This document shows, in pieces, positions 11,025-24,948 of a stretch of DNA of 64,000 bases. Below the pieces are notes generated by a model. It saw only the letters and a program-made list of their open reading frames with translations. It ran no database searches and was not told the DNA's origin. This DNA is from Acridotheres tristis (lineage: Eukaryota > Chordata > Aves > Passeriformes > Sturnidae): positions 49,682,616 to 49,746,615 of the forward strand of contig CM072919.1 of assembly GCA_037013685.1 (NCBI GenBank). Direction: 5' to 3'. Position numbers and translations under genes: made by a program. Numbering within the stretch: position 1 is the stretch's first letter; every line of letters begins with the position of its first letter.

Positions 11025-11300
11025 GAAAGAGTTAATATGCAGGAAGACAGGGCTGCAGGGGGTTCTGGACAGGCTGGAGAAGTGCATAATCAGGAACCTT
11101 ACAAGGTCCACCAAACTGAATGCAAAGGTTGATCTCTGGGAAGAATAAAGCCTTGCAGCTGGACAGGATGGGGCTGACCAGCCAGAAGCAGCTCTGCAAT
11201 AAAGGATCTGGTGTCTCATGGCACCAGGCTGGACCCCAGAGATATCTGTGTATATAGCTGTGTCTGAGTGCTGTGCCTCCTTCGTATGGGGCAGACACAG
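11025..11300 (+). mobile_element. CR1 LINE fragment (end of the reverse-transcriptase ORF)
   Basis: The plus strand carries the CR1 sequence for the stretch after the reverse-transcriptase core (CTGGACAGGCTGGAGAAGTG and following). It is truncated at both ends and noncoding. Confidence 0.7.
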
Positions 11301-11394
11301 ATCTACTGATGGGAAATACGATATTTGGTCCACAGCCCAAGCTATTAGGCCTTTACCTGTTACAGAAATTTACAACTGAAATTTCACCACAGTC

Positions 11395-11560
11395 ATAGTG
11401 TGGGTAGGAAGGGATCTTCAGATCACCAGCTGGGTCACCAAACTCAGCCCCTGCTTGAAGCAGGTCCAATGATGGCAGGTGGCTCAGGTTATGACCAGTG
11501 GATCCCTAAGCATTGCCATTTTTAACCACCTCCACAGTTCCCTTTCCAGAATTCAGCCAG
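11395..11560 (-). mobile_element. CR1 LINE 3' fragment
   Basis: The plus strand shows the complement of a CR1 3' untranslated region (GGTAGGAAGGGATC, then the 'tgcttgaagcagg' segment). It is short and diverged, and faces the plus-strand CR1 scrap just to its left. Confidence 0.6.
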
Positions 11561-14500
11561 AATATTCCATGCTCCAGCTTTTATTTGTTTCTTTGTTTGA
11601 TCATGATTGTTGGTACTGTTGTGATGGGGTTGATTTGTATTTTTTTGTCTTCCAGTTTTTTCTTTCATTTTTGCCAAGAAGATTTCACAACTCTATATAG
11701 TTTGAACTGTGGCAATAATGCTGCTCTTGATATACACAACCACAAGAGCCTCTGAACATAATAACGAGTCAATGCTAGAGTAAAGCATGGAGTATTGTTA
11801 GGATATTGCCTCCAGCATATAATGCCCTAGGAATCCATTTACAATTGGAATCCACTCCATCACTTATGTTTTAGTGTTTATTAGGAACCTGAAGATCAAT
11901 TCATCAAATGCAGTGTGCTACTGCATAAGAAAGAAAAGAGGACACTGCTTGAGGTTCTCTGCTTTATTATAGTGGGACATCAGCACTTAAATGCTTGCAA
12001 TATAATCTGAGCCTTGTAATTAGTAATCATTCATTACAAGCTGAAAACACCATATAGAGCACTTACAGCCCCAGAGGACTTCATTCTTAACTGCAGCTAG
12101 TGTTGTTTTATGATTCCAATAACTAAAATCTATTGACTGTGATTTTATTATGGTTTGTAAAGAAAGAAATTGAGTGTCTCTTCCATTTTCCTCTAGCCTC
12201 AGGCAATTGCTGTCTGTTTTATTTTCTGTTACCATTGAAACTGAAAATCTGAAGAGAATTACATTTCTTTGTATTAGATGGCCGATGGAAATTAGCAATG
12301 TGCAAGGAATTGATGGTATTAAATTAACATATTTAAACTTGAGTATCAAGCTGTAGTGCCCTGTTCATTAATATACTTAAAACCATATGGTTGCTTTTGT
12401 TTTTGGTGTCAGCTTAGTTGGGTGGGCAATGCTTAGGCACAACATAAGATACACTTATTGATTCTTAAAAGGTCTTCATTCACACTTGAGCCAAAGCAGC
12501 TGGTAGAGGGCTAAAGAGCATTCAAGTCACCCAAATCTCTAGATATTGCTTTCTGCTGTACCATCTGTATCCTATTAAATATTCTTGACTTTTGCCAAGT
12601 TTGGCCAATTTATATGTTAAATCGGTTGCAGAAAACAGGATCCAAGATGCTTGTGCAGGGAAAAAACCCTAGTATTAAATTGCAAACTCTTATACATTAA
12701 TCATTTGTTTTGGAAAAATCCAATTCAAGTTCTGCTGCACAAATAATGGCAGTAAGATGTCAGATTTATTAGTCTCTGAGACAAAAATAGAAAGGCAAGT
12801 GTAATTTCAACACATCTAATTCCCAGAGAAGGGTATCATCTTCAGACCTGAGAGAGGATGTCATCCAATTTCTATTTGAAAGAGCCAAAACCCACCAGTC
12901 CTGTGAAGCAACTGTAGAATCACTTGCATATGCTTTTTCATCCGATATATGCTGTAATCAAATGAGTCTTAAACTGTTTAACTACTGATATTTCAGCACC
13001 TCATAATCAACTAAGTATTGAAGTAATCCTCAGTGCCATACATTTAGTGTTACTATTTGATGGTGATAATCTTTATGCATGCCAGAATTTTAGTCTTCTA
13101 TTAGTTCAATTTATTGAATTAGGAGGTCAAAAGTCTCGTCTCCAGATAAGATTTTTTTTCCCACAAATTGAGTATCAGGGGCATTTTGTCACTGTCTATT
13201 GATTTCATGCCACCCATCTCACTGCAGAAGTTGGAATCTGACCATCTCACTAAAATCTACAAATCTACTAAAAGCACTAGAAGTGGGTTTGTTTGTTTTG
13301 GGTTTTTTTGTTTATTTTGTTTGTTTTGTTTGTTTGGTTTGGTCTTTTTGTTTGTTTTTTTTAAGGGTATTGCTTTTGTCTTTATAAAGATCAGTTGATT
13401 ACTGTCAAAAAGAGAACAAAAAATCTTTAAAATTCACTGTATCTGATTTTGTATCCCTTTGCTCTTCCTCTATCCAATTTTACTTTTTATACATTTTAAC
13501 TTCTGCCATCTCAGACATTTGCACTCTCACTGCAGGATTTGTATGTATATATAGCCAGTAGTAAGATCTTGCCAAATTTCTGATAAAATAGTTTCAGAGT
13601 CCCATTCTTCTCCCTCAGTGCAGTAATACCATAAAGCATGATTTTTTTTCCATTTCTCATTCTTATCTTGAATGAATGTGCATTCATTTCAATGAGAATG
13701 CTTCCCTACTGAGATTTGATTGATATGACAATGTAGTCTAACTTCAATGATAAATCAGTTACTCAAGAAAGTAACCGTGGGTTAAATAACAATGTAGATA
13801 ATTTCTAATACATGCAAGAGTGTAAAAAATAATTATGCATTAAAATATTGGGTTTGTTGCACAATCCAGTCTCTGTGGTTCTCTATTTTACATGTTAAGC
13901 TATGAGAAACAGAACACTCAGGTCTAGAAATTGCGGCTACCATTAATTCACTTTTAAATAAAATTTCAAATTGAGTCACTTAAATATTTTTTTATTTGTA
14001 ACTATTTTTTTCTTCCCCTGCCCTACTCCAAGAATAAAAAAGCTATCTGAAAGGGAATATATTTCATGTTTTTTGAAAACTAAATAAAAGGAAAATATTC
14101 TTTCTACATAATGAAGTTTCTTCCTAAATCTACATATCAGTCAAGCCTGTACTTGATAATACATGAGTGGATTAAACCTGAAATGTATTGACTTTATTTA
14201 TTGTTTGCTTTTTTAACTGCTTGTTCTGTTCATATGTGTGTGTGTGTGTGTTTAGCTGAAAATGCTGCTGAGCTGGCTTTTTAAAAACTCATCTTGTCAA
14301 ATATGGGCAATAATCATATTAAAGGGCTAAAGCCTTCTTTCTAGTGTCCCAGAATTAATTGTTGTAAGTGAACACAGGCTTGTTTTTCTTATTGGATTCT
14401 GCACTGTTTGTAGCAATTTCCTTGTATAGAACTCATCCAGATGAAAATATGAATCTTAAAATGTGTTTACAAGTAATGACTTCATAAAATAATTATTAAC

Positions 14501-17282
14501 TTGTTGATTGGCAAATAAAAATTATTTTGATCTATGTACAAATTATCAGTAACCAAGAAGAGATGATACTCTTTCCTTTTTAAAATTGGTTTCAAATTAG
14601 GGAAAATAAATTTTAAAAACACGGTAAGTGTTGAATTACTCATTCGGCTTTCCAAATGACAACCCAGATATTTCACAGGTAGTTCCAGTGCTCCATGTCA
14701 AGTGTTATATCAGAATTTGTTAGAATGGCACCACTATTTCATTATTAGGTATCAACTTTCTAAATTAAATTGGAATTTGCAGCTCCTTTCATTAGGTGAT
14801 GATGGCTAATTTTCTCAAATTATTCATAACTTATTTGATATTAAAGAAGAATTAGGATGTACTTATATGAGTGCTATCTCTGAAATGAAATCATGCTAAG
14901 ATTTTTGATCTCATACAACTTCTGCATGAATTTTCATTATTGATATGATGTCATTTTTTTAGAAATCATAACATTGTCTCAAAAATAGGAAAATATTAAA
15001 GTCATAACAGAGGAATAATTTAAAATACCTTCATTATCTCAGTGGGACATGAGTGGGCCAGAGCATGAAGAAGCTATAAATATCTTATCATTATTGTGGC
15101 ATTCTTTGATCTAACAGTGGCTGCCCTTAAGTAATATTTACTGTAGTTTTACTTGATTAGCTTTATTTAGGTGTTATTTAAAGCTATCTCTGATATTTAC
15201 CCTTAAACAAACCAATAAAAATAAAGACTCACAAAGAGGTTATAAACTGCTGCTGTACAGCAGTCTTCTTAAATCTGAATATTTCAAAGTAGATTTCAAT
15301 GAAAGCAAATAGATGAAGGATGAGGGGCTGTGGAGACAAAAAATTCACCTCAGAAATATCTAGAAATGACGTCATTTGCTAGATACCATAAACTTAAATG
15401 GCTCTGCTAAATATTTGGTTACTGAGAGCAATTTTATTCTGTGCTACATACCAGTACTTTTGGAATTCCACGGCTCTGTTTTAGCTTATACTTATAGGTT
15501 TCTTAGTACCTCAGTAATATTCAGAAGAAGAATAATTATGTATGAAGAGATGACTTAGTGTTTCTCTGTTTCTCAGTGCTAGCAGAAACCTGGACATTTC
15601 AGGTTACTGTTTGAGGAAAAACAAGAAAAATCAAAGACCATATGTTAGATATTTATACACTATCAAGTCTGAAAGGACTTTGTCAGGAAAATCCTAAATA
15701 GATTAGGTTAAGTGTGCACATGTAAGTTATCTTGTCTGTCACAAATATTTATTTTCATGATAACCAGAACCCCGAGTGAAAAGGCAGTGAAATATCACTT
15801 AAGAAACTCCTGAAATGATTCACCTCTGCAAATCAGTGTGCTTCCCAAACTGTAATTTCATACTTTTGTATTTTGAAACAGGTGTGTAAGTAAGAAGTTA
15901 TGAGTATGGTATTTTTTTCTTGTTGTATGATGACAATTGCATATATATAACTCTTTCCTAGGCCTCAAACAAGTTTAATTGCATCTTCTTTCTTCTGCAT
16001 TTCCAGAACTTTAAACTCGCAGAGTTCATGCAGCTAGGGTCTCAGCAAGAGTATGTGACCTAGAAATATATTTTTAGAACACTGTCTTAATTTAGGTAGT
16101 AGTAAGACCGTGGAATCTCAGGCTTTCAATGGGGAGAAGAGGAAGAATGCCTTCACACATATATTTATCTTAGCTATTACATGAAACTGAAACCTTCTAT
16201 ATTAAGGAGTGTGTTCCTAATTCACATTTTTCACAATAAAATTGCAAAACATTCACATCAATGCAAAGGATTGCAAGAAAGTTGTTACTCTTCTGAAAAA
16301 TATTTATTTTATTCTAATATCTCTGCTGTCCTAATTGCATTGAATGATTTCCAGGGGCTGTGCAACTGCAGTAAGAGAAGATTGCCTTTTCTTTGTTGGT
16401 GCCGTTTTGAATTGAACAGGTGCCATTATTCCCTGTGTGTGCTCTCAAAGTCTCTCCATTTCAGGCTCTAGAAAAATTACACACGTATTCAAAGTAGGCA
16501 TACACACTTGCTCTAATACTGGAAGCAGTGCAGAAGAAGCAACACAGACTGTACAGTGTAATTCATCTACCTGTGGTCACAGCTAGATCTCTTGTGGAAG
16601 CTGTGCTGGCTAACCTGTCTTACTGTCACACTGCAGTCCTCCTGGTGGATTACCTGACTGCCTCACAAATATTATCTGCTCTGTTTAGGTGGTCCAATTT
16701 CTAGTTTAAATAACAAAGTTAAAACCTCTAAACCGTCAGTGACTATTAAATATGAGGTCTGTATCTTTCTAACTCTTTCTAGTTGCCTCTTTTCTCATTT
16801 CTCCTTTGGATTTAACAGCATATGTATATGTTTGTCACTCGATTTCCATTATGTCACTTTCTTAATGTTTTTGCCCAGCCCTCTTCGATTTGATCAGATG
16901 GCCATGTGGGAAAAGGATAAACTGATATTCATTTGAACTTCTTCTGTTACTCTTCAAGCATGGTAAAGACGGAGGGGAGAAGAACAGCAGCTCTAAAATG
17001 ATATCCTGCTTTTCCTGTTTATTTCCTTCACTGAATTCTTATCAAATTCACTCATTTGTAAGCTAAATCCAGTATTTTCTAACTGTCAGAGATACATGCT
17101 GTCCTTTCCAAAAAGCAAACTGAGTTTTTCTTGTCTCCTGCCTCATCACCCACAATAAAGATACTGGAATGAAAACTAGACAGGCAGCTTATGAAAGTGC
17201 ATAGAAAAGAATATCACATTTTATTGTCCTTGCAGTGCTTACCACATTAAATTTTTTACTAATTAATTAATGTATGCATCTC
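11561..17282. other. Single-copy AT-rich DNA with simple repeats
   Basis: No gene is visible. A T/G-rich low-complexity tract lies at about 13286-13365 and a short (TG)n at about 14235-14252. Blocks at 14260-14460 and 14990-15200 look compositionally even and could be conserved noncoding sequence, untested. Confidence 0.45.
13286..13365. repeat. T/G-rich low-complexity tract
   Basis: Runs of TTTG and TTTTG make up almost the whole segment on the plus strand. The complement is A/C-rich. It produces spurious Phe/Val/Leu/Cys-rich open frames. Confidence 0.8.
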
Positions 17283-17835
17283 CTGACATTCCTTGGCACA
17301 TGTCTACTAAGCCACTCAGCAGATCAGGCAGGGAGCAAATAAAATGGGAAAAGCCAATGAGTCAAGATAAAGTCAGTTTAATAAAGCAAAAGTAATGGCT
17401 GCATGCAGAAGGAAAAAAAACAACCCAAAATGTTTATTGTCTACTTCCCATCAGTAGGTGTTGTCCTTCTACTTCCTGGGAAGTAGGACTGAGTACGCAT
17501 ATTGGTGGTTCTGGAAGACAAATGTCAGTAACAGATGCAACCCTCAATTCCTTTCCTCAAAGCCCTCACTCCTCTCCCTTGGTATTTTATGGCTGAGTAG
17601 ACATAATATGGAATGAAACATCCTTTTGGTCAATTTGGTGAGCTCTCCTTGTTGTGTCCCCTTCCAGGATCTTGCAAACCCTTGCCTACTGATGCACTGT
17701 TGGAAAGACAGAGCTGATGATGTGCCAGGGCTGCTCAGCAGCAGCCAGAACACTGGTGTATCGCCTGCATTCTTTTAGCTGCCAAAGCTGGAGAGGGCTG
17801 CTATGGGAAAATGAACTCCAGCTCAGCCAGTTACA
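17283..17835 (-). mobile_element. Solo LTR, avian ERVL-type
   Basis: The plus strand carries the antisense of a common avian LTR. Recognisable blocks are the GTTTAATAAAGCAAAAG segment, the TTTTGGTCAATTTGG segment, and the CTGCTCAGCAGCAGCC segment near the right end. The right end is near CAGCCAGTTACA. I found no matching target duplication, in keeping with its divergence. No internal retroviral sequence adjoins it. Confidence 0.75.
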
Positions 17836-19201
17836 CTTTTTCATGCTACTTTCTTTTGGTTGAGACGATTAACTGAGAAACAATTAAAAAAAACCATGTC
17901 TTTCACATTAAACTTTTCTCAGAAAATACTGATCCCACATATGAGTATTCCAGTCTTCACTCTCTTCTTCAGTATCATGATCAACTGCCAATGTGAAGAC
18001 TGAGATTTGACAATGGTCATAACAGTTTCTCATTCAGATGGATATTTTCCTTAATTATTTTATTTCTCAGATTTTCACAGAATATTTTTTGAGTGTACAA
18101 AAGGTGAAAGCCAAACAACATCTTGATCTAATGGGGAATAAAAGAAGGAAATCCATCTCTTTTGGGAGCTATATTTCATTAACTGAGTGAGATTCTAAAG
18201 CGTATTTATGAGTCCCAAGTGAGGAAAAATAGTTTAGAAATTTAAATAGTAAAATAAACCTTGGGGGCGAAAATAATTTCTGTAAAATAGAAGAAGGGTA
18301 ATCTATTACTAAAGAGGTTAGTAACATATATAGGATAAAACAGCTAAAGAGATTGTAGCAAACTGAAATCCATGTGTATAAATGACGAGCAAGAGGATAG
18401 GTCAGAAGAGATAAAGGACTCATTAATTCCTTTCACATGGAAATTGAAGGTGTGGAAGCCCCAACAAGCTAGTTCATTTAACCTTAAAAATAAGGTCACA
18501 TGCCCTCAGACTTCATATTCATTATTGCAATCCAAAGATATTAAATGCATATGTGGCAAATAAACCTTACATAAGTCAAGTATGAAACACTAAAGATCCC
18601 ACAATATAATGTCTTTTACCAAACCACGATTACCATCTTCACTTTTGCATGAAAATTTTACAGGAATTTTGAAGATTTTCTTCCTTTATTAGCCCGGGAA
18701 TTACCTTCAAACTGAGATGAAAGAATAGAAGGTTCTATTTACCTGAGCTTTAAGAAGCAATTAAAACTTCTTACCTTTAGTCATATCCACGGCTACAACA
18801 AGCACATCCTTTGACAAGAGGAGGACATCCACAGGATACTTCGATTGAAATCAAGTATTTTTTTAGCAGGAAAAGTAGGAGAAGCCTTCTTGTCCTGGCA
18901 TCCATTATGCACAGCGGTCTATGAGATTGCCCATGAAGTTTTCTCAGCAGCATTTTGAACATAAAAAGAAATGGTAAGGAAAAGGAAGATAAGGTTACAG
19001 AGCATGAATGGGAGGTAGAAAGGGCAGTATGTTGAACAGTAACTGTAAAATGAAAATAAACACAGCATCAGGAAGAAAGTGGTGGATGAAGGGGAACCAA
19101 GTAAGGAAAGATAGTTGAATAAAAATTCTGTTTAATTGGTCTCTGTGGAATATATATTGTCAATCAATGTACCTTCCCTATCACTATGGTTCTTTCTTTT
19201 T
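17836..19201. other. Single-copy AT-rich DNA, no gene seen
   Basis: No gene or recognised repeat is visible. Confidence 0.5.
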
Positions 19202-19772
19202 TGTACTGGTTTTAGGTGGGATATGGCTAATTTTCTTCACTGCAGCTCACATGGTTTTATGTTTTGCATTTTTGATGAAAAAAGGGTTGATAACATAGTC
19301 ATAGTTACAATTCATACACAGCATACAAGGCTGTTTTTCATATGTCCTGTAAGGAGGAGGCTGATGGTGCACAGGAGATTGGGAGGGGATAGACCCAGGA
19401 CAGCTGGCCAGACTGACTCAAAGGCTACTATTTCATGCTATATGGCATCAAGCTCAGTAAATAAAGCTAGGGAAGAAGAAGAAGAAGAGAGAGAGGCACA
19501 TTTGGAGTGATGGCATTTGCCTTTTCTAGTCACCATTAACGCATGCTGGAGCCCTGCCCTCCTGACGCCTGAACACCTGCCTGCCCATGAGAAGTGGTAA
19601 AAGAATTCCTCACTTTGCTCCTTGCAGCTTTTACTCTGTCTATTAATCTATTTTACCTCAATCCACCAGTTTTCTCACTTTTACCCTTTCAGTTCTCCAT
19701 CCCAGCTGATAGGGGGTATTAAGTGAGCATTTGCGTGGTGCTTTAGCTCTCAGTGGGGCTTAAACCACAGCA
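19202..19772 (+). mobile_element. LTR, avian ERVL-type, plus-strand sense
   Basis: It begins TGTACTGGTTTTAGG and ends TTAAACCACAGCA, matching the ends expected of a widespread avian LTR. A degenerate TATA-like CAGTAAATAAAG is near 19452-19463. The block 'gaacacctgcctgcccatg' is characteristic of the family. No target duplication was found. The same family recurs at 42001-42708 (reverse) and as a 3' scrap at 49768-49830. Confidence 0.8.
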
Positions 19773-20370
19773 GTCTATTTTAGCAACCCAACAGGGCTCA
19801 AGGGTTAAAGATAACAGATTTGATTGGAATGTGCTAGCCCAAATTTATAACTGTTTAGCTAGCAACTGAAAGGCTCTTGCAGTTGCCCTGGGGCTTGCTT
19901 GCTTGACTGTATACTGAAGCCCAGATACTTTTTGCTTTTGCTGATTGCTGTAGTCCTTGTCATCTGCTCTACGGTGACTGAAATAATTTCAGTAAGTTGT
20001 TGCCTGGATTGGCAGATGGCAAGGGCTTTACTGCTTTTTGTGTGCTGCTGTATGGGACAGACTGGAACTCCAGTGTGAAGTAGGATGTGTGTCCACATGG
20101 AAAGAGGTACGCTTCAAAGCACCTGTGTCCATGGTTATGTGCACATCACAGCAAGTATACCCTGGAAGTATTGTGGAGCAAGCAAAAGTCTATATTGGAA
20201 CAGGTACAACTCAGTATCTCAGAGCAAGAATATCTTGAAGCTCCTGTGGCCTCGGAAAAGCCTCTGTCATAGTAAGCATGTCCCTGAAAAATATTGCTGC
20301 ATTGGATATGTGACAAATATCAGAAATATTTTAAAGCAGTGTGCAAAGGCTGATAAGGACTGAGGAGCAT
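19773..20370. other. Stretch downstream of the LTR, possible ERV internal remnant
   Basis: This segment directly follows a sense LTR and carries several overlapping open frames of 60-92 codons on the plus strand, more than its surroundings. No retroviral motif is recognisable, so the link to the LTR is by position only. Confidence 0.2.
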
Positions 20371-23300
20371 TCTTCCAGTGGACATTTGTGCATAATTTCA
20401 TACGTTTGTTCTAGCTTTTTGACTACTAAAAGTCAGGGACAGCTACAGAAGCATATAAAACTTTCTGTAAAAATTTAGATACAACATACTATTCATGTTA
20501 TCATGGAAGATCAGGCAATTATTTTAACAATCAAATGTGTCTACAGACATATTCGATACAACATTTCAATATGGTATGTGATCTTTTTCCACATGACATT
20601 TCCTGAAGATGAATTTGAAGCATATATAATGGGTTCATCTTTATAATTTATTTAAAAGCAACTCTGCTAACTTTGCTTTAATTTATATTGGATGCATCTG
20701 ATGACTTAATACAACATGTAGTTGCTATATACAGCAGCACATTTTGTCATCACTAAGAAGTTTATAACTCACCTGAGAACATAATTTTTCATGGTGTTTT
20801 TATTAATTGATCTGAAGGCTTTTGCCCTCTACATGACATTAGTTCTGTAGTTTCTTTCTTTTCTTATTGCAACATTTATTATATTAACCAAGGATGTTTC
20901 AGGTAGAGAAACCCTTCCATTAGGTTTTTCAATGGACAACTACATCTTGTTCTAAAACTAGCTATCCTATTTTTGCCTCAGTATCTTTTTACAAGTTAGA
21001 ACATTTCACATGACGATTCAGCTGGCATGTATTAGGAAAAAAAGACAGAAGATTTTTACAGAAAAGCTATTGTCCTTTCTGAGAAAACCCATCCATTATT
21101 ACTTTAAGTTTAAAATGCTTTTTATTCCCCCAGCCACAAAAGCAAATTCTTAAGTGATGTAATTCAGGAAAATTCCAGTGACTTCAGTGAAACTCTGCTA
21201 ATTTTATACCAATCCTGAAACTACTTTCTGTATTCCTATTGAGTGTACTTAATGGAGATTATTTTCAGTTTCCATTGTGAATGCTGAAATGGTGCTTATT
21301 GTCCTATATAGCTGAACGTTATTGAGCACTTTTGTTGTATCTTCTTTCTTTTTTTTCATTTGTGCTGCTCAAGAAAATATGGTGTGAGGAAAATAATTTG
21401 TAAGCACTGACTATAAGACAACATTTTTCTTAAGAAGCCAGATCTTGGTAATCTTGAGGAATAGACATCAAAAGGATCATGAATTACAGCACATAGGTCA
21501 GGTTCTTCAAAAGGTCTGAATGGTGTCTCTCAGAAATGGACTATCTAATTTTAATACAGATGAAGGATTTCAGAAACTATGTCAGGAGTCAAGAGTTTCA
21601 AAACAAACTCTCACATCTCACCCCAAAGCACGGACAAATGAGGAGGACAGTATAACTTTTCATAAAGAAGCAAGTGCAATCATTCATCTCAAATACTAAC
21701 AGTAATGGCTACAAAATTGACTATAAAATTTTAGGGAAAAAAAGGATACACAAAAAGAAGTATATCATTCCAGGATTCCAAACTATTAAGAATAATTTTT
21801 ATGGAAACTCACACAACATCAAACAATCCTAAAGTCCAAAGCAAAAGGTATTTATGCTGACTGCACATGCGGAATATACTACTGTCCACAGCAGAGGTGC
21901 TCTTTAAGTGATTTATTTTCAAATAACAGTCTCTAGTATGCAAATGAAAAACAGGAAGGAAATCTTTGAAACCAATATATGTGCCAGCACATAGCAGAGT
22001 GATTTGTGATAGACTATATATTACGACTTAATATTTTGGACTGCTCCCAACAAAACAAGATGAATAATGAAATAATAAAGTCCCAATTAGACATGATTAT
22101 TTTATGTGATTCAAAATGAGTAGTGATTTATGAGTTTCCTTCTGCTACTTAATAACATGAGGTGAGTGGGTTTTTAGACACCTTCCCTTTGGCATGATCA
22201 TAATGAAAGCAAATACATTTCCTTTCCCTCTATAATCATCTACACATTGGCAGAGGATTAAATTATTATTTCTGTACCAAATGAAGAGACATTTCCTCAT
22301 TAATGTTTCTGAAGGAAAGAGCTGTGTCATTCAATGGTCACTAAACTCAATGAATACTGAAGTTTCTAAAACCTGACTAATTTAAAGGTGCAATTCTCCT
22401 TAAACTTCCAATAGCAGTTGGCCATTCAACTGCTTTTTCTGGATCCAGGTCCCACAACTTATGCGGCTGCCAGAAACAGGACATTTCTGCAACCAAAACT
22501 TTACATTTCTCTGAAATGATCGCATCTAGGAAAAACTGCAGAACTGCTCAAGACAATCGTTTGTACAACAGGCAAGGTTAATTTTTCTGTAATGAAGGCA
22601 GTAATGAAAATGAGAAAGAAAGGTTGAAAGGAAGGGAACAGTATAATATTTGAAAAAGAAACAAAACATTTTTTTTCTAATGCAATGTCCAAGATAAAGG
22701 TACACTTAGTGCAGGTTAATAATAAAAGAATGTCAAAAGATACTCCTTTGAATGTCATTATTTGCTCTTGCAAGGTTCATAATTTCTCCTTTTCTTCTCA
22801 AGCTCATTTGTGGTAACTGAAAATTTGGTTCATAATATTAAAAATGTCATTTTATCACCACATCCGTGAGACTGTGATATATTTGGGGTTAAAAAGAGGC
22901 AAACACATTGCAAGAGCGTAAGACAAAAAAGAGACTGTATATAAATATAGAAGAGCAAGAAATGATAACCTTCCTGTTGGTTTGCTGTAAGCTTTTTACC
23001 ACTGACAATGCTTGTTTATTAAGAATTAGTTTATGGTGCTTGTCAGCAGACATATAATATTTTCTTTTCTGCCATGACTCTTTCGGGTGACAATAAAAAC
23101 TATTTTTTTTCAATACATATTGCTTCAAAGGAGAGTGAGGAAAAGTTCCAGTCAAATAGTGACTTCAGAAGTATGAGTTTTTTGTATGAGAAAGCTCTGC
23201 CAGAGAACACACATGAAATGCTCTATTAGGCACCTGTTTTTAGCAAGTCTGACACACAAAATGCACATTAGTGCTGTGCTAATTGTTTGTTTTAAGGCCA

Positions 23301-23880
23301 CTGAAATTGGTCTGTTTACTCAGGTAGCAATACAGCTACTGAACTACCAAATAAAAGTAAATTATTTATTTAATTTGAAATTTAAATAAGAACGAAAATT
23401 ATGTAATCCTGATTGAATTTCTGTATGTACTGTGTTTTCCTTAAAACATGTCTTTTCTTTCTGAATTGTTACCATGTGAAAATACTCATGAATTATCTTT
23501 TCTATTTAATAGAATTCTATAGCATTCTGAACTGAATACTTGCTGAATGTGTCATGACTAAGAATACACTGTATTTAAAAGAAAGAAGTCAATCTTACCT
23601 TTTCAGTTGCATTTGCACAGAACTGACTGCTTACATTTTCAAAGATTGCATATCAGCTTTCAGTCTTGCGTCAGAATTGTTTACCTTTTTTCTTACAGCC
23701 TCATCTTCATCCCTTCTGTCGTCCCTGAGTAATAATGTCAATATTTTATAATTTGCATAATTTGTAAGGAGATTATTGGTTATTTAGCTCATGTGTAGTT
23801 GATTTTAGTTTAAAAGAAATTATTTATAAATTACTTTGACTGCACTGACATTTCACAATTAAAGTCTATGAATTATGTAT
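20371..23880. other. Single-copy AT-rich DNA, no gene seen
   Basis: No gene or recognised repeat is visible. Confidence 0.5.
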
Positions 23881-24133
23881 TCAGACACCATTTGGTTTAA
23901 TAGGCCTTTCTTCCTTACCAGGCTTTACATCCCAGGTTATTTCAGCAGTTAGCTCAAATGCTGATAATTCTGGGTTGTGAGGCTGTGGCTGATAGACATT
24001 CTTCTTGCATAGCTTCTCATGCTGCCTATCCAATGACTGGTAATCCTTCCCGGGCCATTTTCCCAGCATACGGTCCACAGCAGCCTCTCTGTGACCATAT
24101 GGCACAGGTGTTCAAGCCTTTTCTGATGGAATC
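23881..24133 (-). other. Unassigned protein-like ORF or exon relic
   Basis: On the minus strand an ATG-started ORF of 74 residues (24105-23881) extends upstream in frame to about 24160, giving roughly 90 open codons. The composition is mixed and soluble-looking, unlike the Phe/Lys-rich chance frames nearby, and the GC content is higher than its flanks. An AG acceptor-like site (TCTGGCAG) lies at 24134-24141 and a strong donor-like GTAAGG at 23918-23913, which would bound a 215-nt exon. I do not recognise the protein. Chance, a retrocopy relic or a host exon all remain possible. Confidence 0.25.
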
Positions 24134-24227
24134 CTGCCAGATTTTATTCAATGAGATTAGTTAAAGCAATCTCAATGTTGGAGTTCATTATCCCCTTTTT
24201 GCTTGTATAAGCATACAAATGGGTATA

Positions 24228-24297
24228 AAGAAAAAAAAAACCAACAAAAAACCCCAACTAACCCAAACAAAAACAAACAAACAAAAAAACCCAACTG
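24228..24297. repeat. A/C-rich low-complexity tract
   Basis: This is a run of poly(A) with interspersed AAC and ACAAAC words and almost no G or T on the plus strand. Confidence 0.8.
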
Positions 24298-24850
24298 GAT
24301 GCTATAAAAATCTCTGTGAGATTCCTTTAGTTTATTTAATTTTGTTTCCAGCACATATATCAGTACACTTCACCTACAAGCACTCCATAAAATTCAGATA
24401 TGGAAAAAAACCCTGGAAAGTTCCACATCATAGAAGTTAATAAGAGACTTGGCTTTGATTTACATCCACAAAACAGCAATGCCTACAGAGATTAACTGTT
24501 TGACAATAGGTTCCAGAAACTTCACGTACAGAATATGTTGCACTCATATATGCACAGAGCATATTAATGCATTACTGGGTATATCAGCTATTTTCCATAG
24601 TCTTTGGACTGAATTCTGGATATTCTAGTCTCACTTTGGCCCACTGCAGTGCACCAAAGTAACTGGTACCAGGTTACTTGTTCCTACTTACAGGTCAGAG
24701 AGTGCATCATCTTTATCACAGTTGACCATTGTTCTTCCAGCACCTTGTCACTCCTTGATGTTTTCATGTTTGGTTTTCTATTTGCTCTATCTCTCTATTC
24801 ACTGGCTTAACGCAATTTTCAGAGTATCTGTGTATTTGCAGTGGTTTTGG
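24298..24850. other. Single-copy AT-rich DNA, no gene seen
   Basis: No gene or recognised repeat is visible. Confidence 0.45.
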
Positions 24851-24948
24851 CAGTGTGGCTGGTTTTGTTTTTGTTTTTTTGTTTTTGATTTTTTTTGGGC
24901 AGTGTGGCTGGTTTTGTTTTTGTTTTTTTGTTTTTGATTTTTTTTGGG
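24851..24948. repeat. Perfect 49-bp tandem duplication
   Basis: Units 24851-24899 and 24900-24948 are identical, each starting CAGTGTGGCTGG and ending in a T-run plus GGG. T/G-rich low-complexity sequence continues to about 25010. Confidence 0.9.
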
